In this document: positions 25,986-32,915 of the stretch, piece by piece
Layout of the letters: every line of letters begins with the position of its first letter
How positions within the stretch are numbered: the stretch's first letter is position 1
Assembly (NCBI RefSeq): GCF_900110655.1
Contig: NZ_FOEQ01000009.1
Coordinates: 124,001 to 188,000, forward strand
Reading direction: 5' to 3'
Source: Pseudomonas soli
GTDB lineage: Bacteria; Pseudomonadota; Gammaproteobacteria; Pseudomonadales; Pseudomonadaceae
DNA length: 64,000 nucleotides
The notes under the pieces: model-generated
Told to the model about the DNA's origin: nothing
Seen by the model: only the letters and a program-made list of their open reading frames with translations
Databases searched by the model: none
Made by a program: the position numbers and the translations under genes

Positions 25986-27266
25986 ATGAATTCCACGTCA
26001 CGTTCAACCCCAATACTTGGCTTGGAGTTTGTAAGCCTTGCAAGCATGGATAATGGTGGATCTTCTAAAGTTTTACCGCTACCCATCACACGCCCCGTGC
26101 ATATAGTTTTCCATGGGGTGGCGCCATTCAATCACGGTCATTACGGCTTGCACTTTGGACTTGCTGATAAGTTGATTTTTCTGGGTAGCCCAACCAAGCT
26201 CATCACGGGTTTTTTTGTGGATTGCCGCAGTGACTCTCCGACTTATGGCGTGCGCCATGTTGAAAAATTTCACCCAATCACCACTGAAATGCTCTGTATT
26301 CCTCCAGGGGTAGGTCATGCGTTTGAGGGGTTGGAGGAAATATTTACAATCAATGCATATGAGGCGCTGCTGCCTCCACCAGAACTGCTTATCACCGAAA
26401 AAAATCCGTGGGCGACCGGCGCGGACATATTAAACTTCGCATTCGATGTTACAGATTCAGAATTGCCTCGTGTCACACCAAACAAATTCCCCGCATCTCA
26501 ACGATTCTATGATCTTCTTCGCGACTACCAAAAAGAAACGCTTAACTTAGTAAGGCACGACTACCCTATAACTGAAGATGTTATTTTGGATGATGGTTCC
26601 GCTGTCAAATTAAGCGTTCGCAAGCCCATCGATAAATCACTGTGGCCTGATGAATGGGAAAACATTGAAAATATCTCCGGGCTCGGTTGGAGGCGTCATT
26701 ATATAGTCATGGGAGACGATCACACGGGATATAGCGCATTAATTGATCCATCGCCTTTACAGGTAATTGATCACGGGACCGCAGAGTATTCTCATGATGC
26801 ATATGGAATTCACTTGGAGTCCGAGGATCGCCTGACCTTTGTGGGGGAGGAGTCGCGTAGCATTCGTGCGCATTTCATTGACTGCCGGTTAGATAGCCCC
26901 ACCCTTCATAAGGAGTGCTCGATCACCTTTCATCCAAGTGCTCTTAAGTTTCTTGTAATTCCGCCGGGCATCGCTCACGCTTTTGAATCAATTGAAGGCG
27001 TTTATACGATAAATCGCCCTAGACGATGCGCTGGAAACTTAGAGAGAATGGAACCCGGCAATGATATTATTGACTGGCCGCTAGCCGCTAGACCTGCGCC
27101 AATCTTAGAAATAGTAGAGAATGATGCCCCACTCGAGTACTATCATAGCCTAGCACTCAGGCAGCAGCGATTTTTGAGTGAAAATGATTTATCTTCTTCT
27201 GCGCTAAGCGTTTTGCTGGAAGATGGGCATGGGGTAGCAATTAGGCTGTTGCTCAGAAAAGCATGA
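25986..27266 (+). CDS. Tandem RmlC-like cupin (dTDP-sugar epimerase-related)
   Basis: 426 residues made of two homologous halves. Each ends in an RmlC-type cupin motif: CIPPGVGHAFEGLEEIFTIN (about 102-121) and VIPPGIAHAFESIEGVYTIN (about 323-342). Preceding strands FVDCRSDSPTYG and FIDCRLDSPTLH are also duplicated. RmlC enzymes epimerise dTDP-4-keto-6-deoxyglucose at C3/C5 as dimers of one-domain subunits; a duplicated one-chain form is unusual, and both halves look divergent, so activity is uncertain. The ATG at 25986 has AGGTGA six bases upstream. No other sugar-nucleotide genes are nearby. Confidence 0.7.
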   Translation: MNSTSRSTPILGLEFVSLASMDNGGSSKVLPLPITRPVHIVFHGVAPFNHGHYGLHFGLADKLIFLGSPTKLITGFFVDCRSDSPTYGVRHVEKFHPITTEMLCIPPGVGHAFEGLEEIFTINAYEALLPPPELLITEKNPWATGADILNFAFDVTDSELPRVTPNKFPASQRFYDLLRDYQKETLNLVRHDYPITEDVILDDGSAVKLSVRKPIDKSLWPDEWENIENISGLGWRRHYIVMGDDHTGYSALIDPSPLQVIDHGTAEYSHDAYGIHLESEDRLTFVGEESRSIRAHFIDCRLDSPTLHKECSITFHPSALKFLVIPPGIAHAFESIEGVYTINRPRRCAGNLERMEPGNDIIDWPLAARPAPILEIVENDAPLEYYHSLALRQQRFLSENDLSSSALSVLLEDGHGVAIRLLLRKA

Positions 27267-27389
27267 AACTCATAGGGCAGCAAATTTTGCCAGTGTTTCC
27301 TAAATGCTTGGTTTTGTCAAAATTCAAACTTTCGCTCCTAATGCAGAATTTCTGAACGATTGAGTGTTGGATGTCGGTGAAGCTATTCC

Positions 27390-27530
27390 CGGTGAATGAC
27401 TGCTTCTGGCCGACTTCTGCCCTTCACAAAGGACCGCTTTGGGTCGGAAGCGGCCAGTCACGAAATGCCAGTAACGACCCATAGTCGGCCTCCACCGCAC
27501 TGTCAGAAAACGGGCAAAAGCAAAAATTCG
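27390..27530. repeat. Dispersed imperfect-palindromic repeat, copy 3
   Basis: Contains GACTGCTTCTGGCCGACTTC, TGCCCTTCACAAAGGACCGC, TTGGGTCGGAAGCGGCCAGT and GTAACGACCCATAGTC, shared in part with copies 1 and 2. It marks the right border of the lower-GC accessory region, between the tandem cupin gene and the LysR gene. No gene is seen in the 298-base spacer. Confidence 0.55.
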
Positions 27531-27564
27531 GAGTGCCTGGTCCTGGAGCGGCCTTGCACTTGTA

Positions 27565-28479
27565 TCAGCCAATCACCGGCGCATGTTCGGCCATCAATTC
27601 GGTTATCCAGTCGATAAACACACGCACCTTGGCGCTGACATGGCGATTCGGCGGGAAGGCCAGGTACATCGGCATTGACGCCATGTGCCAGTCTTCAAAC
27701 AGCGGCAGCAATTCGCCGCTGATCAGGTGCGGTTTGGCCATGTACTGCGGCAGCCAGAGCATCCCGAGGCCAGCCAGGCCGGCGGCTAGGTATGCATTGC
27801 CGTCATCGACTGTCAGTTGCGGCTGCGCCTGGACCTCCAAGCGTTCATCACCTCGGTGCATTGCATAGGGCAAGGTCTTGCCTGTACGAAACCAGAGAAA
27901 GCCGACGGTCTTGTGCGGGCCTTCCTCCAACTCAAGGGGGTGCGCCGGTGTCCCGAAGCGCTGCAGATAACCGGGCGTGGCATAGATACCGAGTTTCAGA
28001 TCGCCAACATGCCTTCCCACCAGGGACTGGTCGGTGATCTCGCCGCCACGCACCACGCAGTCGACGTTTTCACCAATGATGTCGACGATGCGATCGCTCA
28101 CGCCCACGGTCAGCTGGATTTCTGGATAGCGTGCAAAGAATTCCGGCAAGGCGGGTATGAGCAGCATTCGCGCCAGCGGGCTGGGTACATCCACCCGCAG
28201 CCGACCGCGCGGTGCCATCGACGCGCTGGACAAGCTGGTCTCGGCGTCGTCCATGTCTGCCAGTAACCGGACGACGCGTTCGTAGTAGGCCGCACCGTCG
28301 GCGGTGACATTGACCTTGCGTGTGGTGCGGTTGAGCAGGCGCACGCGCAGCCTTGCTTCCAACTGCTGAATGAGCTGCGTCACGGTGGTCTTGCTCATGT
28401 GCAGGGTGGCTGCCGCCTTGGTGAAACTGCCGGTTTCCACCACCCGGGCAAACGCCTGCATTGCATCGAATCGGTCCAT
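27565..28479 (-). CDS. LysR-family regulator, divergent from a RidA-family gene
   Basis: 304 residues with a LysR helix-turn-helix (MDRFDAMQAFARVVETGSFTKAA followed by LHMSKTTVTQLIQQLEARL, about 1-60) and the substrate-binding domain including RLRVDVPSPLARMLLIP and GLAGLGMLWLP. It resembles the CrgA/DsdC-like subgroup with the RTTRKVNVT wing. The frame remains open upstream, but the ATG at 28479 gives the family length. It is divergent from a RidA-family gene, and an 18-base perfect palindrome lies in the shared spacer. Effector and targets are unknown; the RidA gene is the likeliest target. Confidence 0.87.
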   Translation of the reverse strand: MDRFDAMQAFARVVETGSFTKAAATLHMSKTTVTQLIQQLEARLRVRLLNRTTRKVNVTADGAAYYERVVRLLADMDDAETSLSSASMAPRGRLRVDVPSPLARMLLIPALPEFFARYPEIQLTVGVSDRIVDIIGENVDCVVRGGEITDQSLVGRHVGDLKLGIYATPGYLQRFGTPAHPLELEEGPHKTVGFLWFRTGKTLPYAMHRGDERLEVQAQPQLTVDDGNAYLAAGLAGLGMLWLPQYMAKPHLISGELLPLFEDWHMASMPMYLAFPPNRHVSAKVRVFIDWITELMAEHAPVIG

Positions 28480-28520
28480 TCCACGCCTCGTTCGCACCTG
28501 GATTGTTTGGAGTATACAAA

Positions 28521-28538
28521 CAGTTCTGGCCAGAACTG
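28521..28538. promoter_or_regulatory. Perfect 18-base palindrome in the LysR/RidA divergent promoter
   Basis: CAGTTCTGGCCAGAACTG reads identically on both strands. It lies about 41 bases upstream of the LysR start and 82 bases before the RidA gene, where LysR operators are normally located. The flanking AGTATACAAA may be a promoter -10. Confidence 0.65.
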
Positions 28539-28620
28539 CCCGTTTATCCAGGGTAGAGGGCCTTCTTATAGTGGCCTCACCGTAAACAACGGGCTTTGAT
28601 GGCCCCGAACGAGGTAGGTA

Positions 28621-29016
28621 ATGTCCAGCAAACGTGATGTCGTTTTCCCGCCAGATCGCCATGCTTTGTACGAGTTGCACCGCTACTCGCCGGCGATTCG
28701 CTCCAATGGTTTTTTGTTCGTATCCGGTCAGGTCGGCAGCCGCAAGGATGGTTCGGCCGAGCCGGACCTCGCGGCTCAGGTTCGTTTGGCCTTTGCCAAC
28801 CTCAACGCGATCCTGGCCGAGGCGGGCGGTAGTTTCGAGGATGTGGTTGATACCACCATCTTCATGGTCGACCCCGACTCGAAATTCGAAACCATCTGGG
28901 AGGTGGCAGCCGAGTATTGGGGCGAAGCGCCTTATCCCACGGTGACCGCTATCGGCGTGACTTGGCTGTCCGGCTTCGATTTCGAGATCAAGGTGATCGC
29001 GAAACTGCCGCAATAG
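28621..29016 (+). CDS. RidA/YjgF-family protein
   Basis: 131 residues with the RidA fold signatures: HRYSPAIRSNGFLFVSGQVG, AQVRLAFANLNAILAEAGGSFEDVVDTTIFM and a C-terminal TAIGVTWLSGFDFEIKVIA. RidA proteins deaminate reactive enamine/imine intermediates released by PLP enzymes; this one lacks the exact RVEV ending of archetypal RidA, so it belongs to a Rid2-7-type subgroup and its substrate is unknown. It is divergent from a LysR regulator and stands alone. Confidence 0.88.
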   Translation: MSSKRDVVFPPDRHALYELHRYSPAIRSNGFLFVSGQVGSRKDGSAEPDLAAQVRLAFANLNAILAEAGGSFEDVVDTTIFMVDPDSKFETIWEVAAEYWGEAPYPTVTAIGVTWLSGFDFEIKVIAKLPQ

Positions 29017-29388
29017 TAATGGGGTAGGGGAGCAAGTTCATAGCGCGTCCTACAGGCATGAATAAGATTTTCCCTATTTCGAGTAGTCCGTTTCCGAAGC
29101 ATGCTTTACCCGCTTTTACGGCATCCAACCGAGGTCTAGTCTCGCTGGGTCGCTACAAAAAAAGTAGCGACCGGGTCTGCAAGCCCGAGCGGGACAACTA
29201 GATCAGCACCACCCCTTGCCATTGGTCTAAGCCATTGGCCGTGCGTCATGGTGGCTGCGTACGGGTGGCCTTCGGGTCAGCCGGGCTTACTCTAGTTGCC
29301 CCGGTCTTGCAGGCCCGTACGTAGCCGCCACCCTTTCGCCTGCAAGCGATGGGGTGCGGTCCGATCAGCGCAACTAGAGAATTTCTTC
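29017..29388. repeat. Structured intergenic region with nested inverted repeats
   Basis: No gene seen. A perfect hairpin GGTCGCTAC-A7-GTAGCGACC lies at 29148-29172. Further right, CTCTAGTTGC (29290-29299) pairs with GCAACTAGAG (29370-29379), and GGTGGCTGCGTACGGG near 29250 pairs approximately with CCCGTACGTAGCCGCCACC near 29312-29330. A diverged copy of the CAACTAGA/CTGCAAGxCC segment is also present near 29173-29205. The layout suggests a folded RNA leader or a mobile palindromic element just upstream of the small gene at 29389. Confidence 0.5.
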
Positions 29389-29645
29389 ATGCTCAAGATC
29401 GTCCCGGATCCACCACCGTCCACCGAGTCCCCCATCTCCTTGAAGACACCCTGGTCCAGGCCACCGAGTACGTCATGTGCGCGCTGGCCGTCGCCCATCA
29501 ATCGTTCAATCACCTGCCAAAATCACCTGCCACCCTAGTGATGCTGACGATGATGCACGAGCTTGACACCACCCGCACATTGCTGGAGTCGGCACTTGCC
29601 CAGCTCCACATGAGTACGCGACCGCCGTCATACACTTTGCACTGA
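29389..29645 (+). pseudogene. Frameshifted small Pseudomonas protein (DUF6124/DUF3077-like)
   Basis: The ATG at 29389 begins MLKIVPDPPPSTESP, the usual opening of a Pseudomonas small-protein family, but the continuation LLEDTLVQATEYVMCALAVAH and a helical tail lie in another frame, ending at 29645. The junction is a run of five C at 29429-29433. One extra C would restore a single frame of about 85 residues. It is a frameshift mutation, a slippage-prone tract or a sequencing error; the intact protein has no known function. Confidence 0.7.
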
Positions 29646-29723
29646 AAGGGGCGCCACGGACTGGTGAGAGTGGGCGCCCGGATCGGTGAAACTGCCGACG
29701 CCATTCCCGTCATTACCTGGGCT

Positions 29724-29753
29724 TGCCTCATCGCGGGACAAGCCCGCTCCCAA
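29724..29753. repeat. REP-type repeat of the P. putida kind
   Basis: GCCTCATCGCGGGACAAGCC followed by CGCTCCCAAG resembles the 35-base P. putida REP sequence (CGCGGGxAAxCCCGCTCC core). It is a single copy between the frameshifted small gene and the DUF3077 gene and supports a putida-group host. Confidence 0.65.
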
Positions 29754-29830
29754 GCATCCGATGCATAAACCGTCGGCACGCAACCCGGTCTTCGATCCCG
29801 CTACATCAAAGACACCCGAGGATTTCGCAA

Positions 29831-30118
29831 ATGGACAACGAAACCCCTGCAGACCACGGCCACCTCGGCTGGACCGTCGGCACCTGCACCTGCCTGGAAG
29901 GCGCCATCAAAGGTACGCGGCTGTTCCGCGTAGAGCCCGGCAACTGTGCGAACTACGCCATAGAGCAGGCTTCCGTGCTGCTCGACAGCGCCCGCCGGGC
30001 TTCCTTCATCGGTGTGATGGACAACGAACCGGTGCTGGTCTGGGCATCGCACTACCTGAGCGATATGGCCAAGGCATTGATGGATGATGCGCATATGGGA
30101 ATGGTGAAGAAGGTATGA
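29831..30118 (+). CDS. DUF3077-family small protein
   Basis: 95 residues. The central pattern LFRVEPGNCANYAIEQASVLLDSARRA matches the DUF3077 family, small proteins present in many paralogous copies in Pseudomonas and without known function. The C-terminal half is helical (VLVWASHYLSDMAKALMDD). It has no signal peptide. A related, broken small gene precedes it and an eroded sigma-factor fragment follows in the opposite orientation. Confidence 0.72.
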   Translation: MDNETPADHGHLGWTVGTCTCLEGAIKGTRLFRVEPGNCANYAIEQASVLLDSARRASFIGVMDNEPVLVWASHYLSDMAKALMDDAHMGMVKKV

Positions 30119-30130
30119 CGCAGACAGGGG

Positions 30131-30286
30131 CGGCGCGCGCAGGGCCGCCCCGTCTTGCAGGAAGGTGTCGTGGGCCAGGTCGGACGCATCGGCGGCATTG
30201 CCCAGGCGTGCGCGCAGCCAGCTTTTCAGCCAGCTGTTATTTTCGCAGTACAGCTGGTGAAGCGCCTAGCGGTCGAGCGTCGACAT
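30131..30286 (-). pseudogene. Truncated FecI-type ECF sigma factor relic
   Basis: On the minus strand an ATG at 30286 gives MSTLDR, then a TAG stop, then in the same frame ALHQLYCENNSWLKSWLRAR continuing LGNAADASDLAHDTFLQ, the unmistakable start of sigma region 2 in iron-starvation sigma factors. The match is lost after about 45 codons, close to the end of the DUF3077 gene. The in-frame stop and missing remainder show an inactivated, truncated gene. No FecR or receptor gene remains next to it. Confidence 0.78.
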
Positions 30287-30303
30287 AGAGCAGGGCTCAA
30301 GGC

Positions 30304-30322
30304 GCAAATGGTAATTGATCGC
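30304..30322 (-). promoter_or_regulatory. Fur-box-like sequence left upstream of the sigma relic
   Basis: GCAAATGGTAATTGATCGC matches about 11 of 19 positions of the Fur consensus and lies 18 bases before the relic's ATG, the same position as the Fur-box candidate of the intact sigma gene at 12.6 kb. It is weaker, in line with decay. Confidence 0.4.
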
Positions 30323-30380
30323 ATTTTCTCGGGGTGGCGGGGGGATTGCTAGGTGCAGTTCAGCCGGGATGTGCTGGCGA

Positions 30381-30959
30381 CTAACTTATAGGCTGGTGAA
30401 GGAATGCATATTTCGAAACAGTCAGTAAGTTTTGAATGATCACCCAGGCCATGAAGACAAACGCTAAATAGGTCAAGCCAACAGCCATTTTTCTGGATTT
30501 TGGCGTTTGCCACTCGCCGAGGTTGTGGAAGGCCCAGAACTGGTCTTGCAGTAACCCGCCAGGACTGCGAGTGGGCTCCACTTGCCAAGCTTCATCTTTT
30601 GCCTGTGCCGAAACGTCTAGGTTGTCGACATAGTTTGAAAGGTGCTCCATGCCCTTTCCGTGCTCGGCAAAGCTTCTCCAAGAGCTGTGGTCTTTTACCA
30701 GTTGAGGGCACCTAAAGTTGAAAATCAGGTTTGATAGTACAAAAAAGAAGGCGCTTAGATAAAAGCAGAAAAATGAAAATGGAAGCTCCATTTTAATCGG
30801 AATCGCTTGTCCTGCGATTTGAAAATTTAGGTGTGAAGGGACTTCGCTAAGTGCCTTTACCAGTATAGGAACGATGAACAGCCATATATAAATTGACTTG
30901 ACTATTTGCGTATTGTGGATGTGGCTTATTTGACTCCACTTTTTGTCTAGCAGTTTCAA
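30381..30959 (-). CDS. Hypothetical membrane protein
   Basis: 192 residues with three hydrophobic segments: about 22-36 (IYIWLFIVPILVKAL), 60-80 (PFSFFCFYLSAFFFVLSNLIF) and 161-180 (VGLTYLAFVFMAWVIIQNLL). The polar central part is probably cytoplasmic, with DNLDVSAQAKDEAW. No family recognised. GC is markedly lower than in neighbouring genes, indicating acquisition by transfer. It stands alone on the minus strand between the sigma relic and a LuxR-type regulator gene. Confidence 0.6.
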   Translation of the reverse strand: MKLLDKKWSQISHIHNTQIVKSIYIWLFIVPILVKALSEVPSHLNFQIAGQAIPIKMELPFSFFCFYLSAFFFVLSNLIFNFRCPQLVKDHSSWRSFAEHGKGMEHLSNYVDNLDVSAQAKDEAWQVEPTRSPGGLLQDQFWAFHNLGEWQTPKSRKMAVGLTYLAFVFMAWVIIQNLLTVSKYAFLHQPIS

Positions 30960-31020
30960 GGTGACTCCGGTCCTATCTGGTTTGTATGGTTTGGTTGGCG
31001 TTTTGCTACTGGTGTAGGGA

Positions 31021-31593
31021 TCAGCTAATGAAAATTATCCTCGATACCAGCTCCGCACTGTTCTTCGCCTGCAACTTCTTCATCAACCGCGCCCGATGCA
31101 CTTCCACCGTCCGATGCGATATCCCCAGCTGCCGCGCGACTTCCTTGCAGGTCAGCCCGTTCACGATATGCGACGAAATCTCCCGCTCCCGAGGCGTCAG
31201 TTGCACCGCTGGTGCCGGCTGCCGGTCGAGCCGTTCGAAATGCCAGATCATCAGCTTGAACGGATCCTCCGCCGTCAGCGTGAAACCCTGGGCACGGGCC
31301 CAGAACACCTCGCCGCTGCGGTGCTGCATGAAACGCTCGTCCGAATAGAAGGCGCCCAGACCGTTGCGCAGCCAGTGCTCGCTGCGCTCGCCAATGCTCT
31401 GGTAGTCAGCCTGGGAAGGGTAGAGCAGCAGGGTCAGGTGCCCGCGCAGCTCCTCGCGGGTGTAGCCGAACAGCCGGGCGAAGGCCTCGTTGCAGTCGAG
31501 CATGCGCCGGTGGCCGGTGATCAGTTGCGGCGCGGGTGACACCTGGAACGCCAGGCGCTCGAGGTCCGGGGAGGCGTGGGTGGGTACGGTCAT
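31021..31593 (-). CDS. PAS-LuxR transcriptional regulator
   Basis: 190 residues: a PAS domain (about 8-115, with ITGHRRMLDCNEAFARLFGYTREEL) and a LuxR-type HTH (about 128-190, LTPREREISSHIVNGLTCKEVARQLGISHRTVEVHRARLMKKL). It lacks a receiver domain, so it is a one-component regulator with a small-molecule or redox-sensing PAS. The start at 31593 has AGGAAG five bases upstream; an ATG at 31623 would add ten residues. It is divergent from the thiolase/ligase/transporter operon and is probably its regulator. A CAACTA inverted repeat lies in the spacer. Confidence 0.85.
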   Translation of the reverse strand: MTVPTHASPDLERLAFQVSPAPQLITGHRRMLDCNEAFARLFGYTREELRGHLTLLLYPSQADYQSIGERSEHWLRNGLGAFYSDERFMQHRSGEVFWARAQGFTLTAEDPFKLMIWHFERLDRQPAPAVQLTPREREISSHIVNGLTCKEVARQLGISHRTVEVHRARLMKKLQAKNSAELVSRIIFIS

Positions 31594-31655
31594 CAGGCTT
31601 CCTGCCTCGGTGCTTATGGTCATGCCCCGTAAGGCTCACTACTTACTCGTGTACG

Positions 31656-31670
31656 TAGTTGCCCCAACTA
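31656..31670. promoter_or_regulatory. Inverted repeat in PAS-LuxR/thiolase promoter
   Basis: TAGTTGCCCCAACTA is a 6-base inverted repeat with a three-base centre, 64 bases before the thiolase start and 63 bases before the regulator start. It fits the size and position of a dimeric activator site. Confidence 0.45.
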
Positions 31671-31733
31671 GCGTGGGATTCGGGTGCTGACACATTGTAT
31701 GCAATACCCGCTTCAAGGACAGAAGAAAACACC

Positions 31734-32912
31734 ATGTTCCACGATTCCGTCGCCATCGTCGCCGCCGCGCACAGCCCTTTCGGTCGTTTGGATGGCCTGA
31801 ACCTCGAAGACCTGATCGTCCAGGTCACCCGCGATGCCTTGCAGGATGCAGGCATCGACGCCGCCGGGATCGACGCGCTGTTTCTCGGCCACTTCAACTC
31901 GGGCCTGGTGGCCGACGGCTTCCCCGCCTCGCTGATGCTGCAGGCCGACCCGCAACTACGCTTCAAACCCGCTACCCGCTGCGAGAACGCCTGCGCCTCG
32001 GGCTCGGCGGCTATCCAGGCCGGGATCAACGCGATCCGCAGCGGCGCCGCCGAGCTGGTGCTGGTGGTCGGCGCGGAGAAGATGACCGGCAACAGCACGG
32101 TCGAGGTCACCCGGGCGCTGGCCGGCGCCGGTTACCAGAACGCCTTGCAGGAGGCCGGCCTGAGTTTTGCCCAGCTGTTCGGCCAGGTCGCCCAGCAATA
32201 CACCGAGCGCTACCACAGCCCACTGGCATCGATGGCGGCGATCGCGGTGAAGAACCACGCCAACGCCATGGCCAACCCGCTGGCGCAGATGCACCGGGTG
32301 ATGGACTTCGAGCACTGCAACCAGGTGTCGCCGAGCAACCCGCTGATCGCGGCGCCCCTGCGCCTGACCGACTGCTCGCTGATCAGTGATGGTGCTGCGG
32401 CGATCATCCTGGCTTCGCCTGTCCGCGCCCGCTCGATGCGGCGCCAGGTGGCGATCCGCTCGATGGTTCAGGTCAATGATTTCCTGCCGTTGTCGCGCCG
32501 CGACATGCTGGCTTTCGAGGGGCCGCAGCGGGCCATTCACGGGGCGCTGCGCGAGGCTGGGGTGACCCTCAACGACCTGAGTTTTGCCGAGGTGCACGAC
32601 TGCTTCACCATCGCCGAACTGCTGATCTACGAAGCCATGGGCCTGGCGCCCCGTGGCGAGGGGCATCGCGCCCTGGACGACGGCATCGTGCGCCAGGGTG
32701 GTCGCTTGCCGGTGAACCTGTCCGGCGGGCTCAAGGCCAAGGGGCATCCGGTGGGGGCCACCGGGGTGTCGATGCATGCCCTGGGCTTCGCCCAGCTGAC
32801 CGGCAAGCCCATCGGCCTGGGCGTGCCCAATGCCGAGTTCGGCCTGCTGTTCAACATGGGCGGCATGGCGGTGGCCAACTACGCCAGCGTGCTGCAAGCC
32901 GTCAGGGTCTGA
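31734..32912 (+). CDS. Thiolase-family acyltransferase
   Basis: 392 residues of the thiolase superfamily, closest in pattern to SCP2/acetyl-CoA acetyltransferase-like members. Catalytic Cys87 lies in CENACASGSAAI, the HDCFT motif near 286 and the C-terminal GHPVGATG histidine near 342 are intact. It would cleave or condense 3-ketoacyl-CoA. The start at 31734 follows AAGGACAGAAG. It is the first of three same-strand genes (thiolase, ligase, transporter), with a 3-base gap to the ligase, which suggests uptake, activation and thiolytic degradation of an unknown carboxylic acid. Confidence 0.9.
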   Translation: MFHDSVAIVAAAHSPFGRLDGLNLEDLIVQVTRDALQDAGIDAAGIDALFLGHFNSGLVADGFPASLMLQADPQLRFKPATRCENACASGSAAIQAGINAIRSGAAELVLVVGAEKMTGNSTVEVTRALAGAGYQNALQEAGLSFAQLFGQVAQQYTERYHSPLASMAAIAVKNHANAMANPLAQMHRVMDFEHCNQVSPSNPLIAAPLRLTDCSLISDGAAAIILASPVRARSMRRQVAIRSMVQVNDFLPLSRRDMLAFEGPQRAIHGALREAGVTLNDLSFAEVHDCFTIAELLIYEAMGLAPRGEGHRALDDGIVRQGGRLPVNLSGGLKAKGHPVGATGVSMHALGFAQLTGKPIGLGVPNAEFGLLFNMGGMAVANYASVLQAVRV

Positions 32913-32915
32913 GCC

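Noticed and set aside
28480..29013. Upstream extension of the LysR frame across the RidA gene
   Set aside because: The additional residues mirror the RidA gene; the ATG at 28479 fits LysR proteins.
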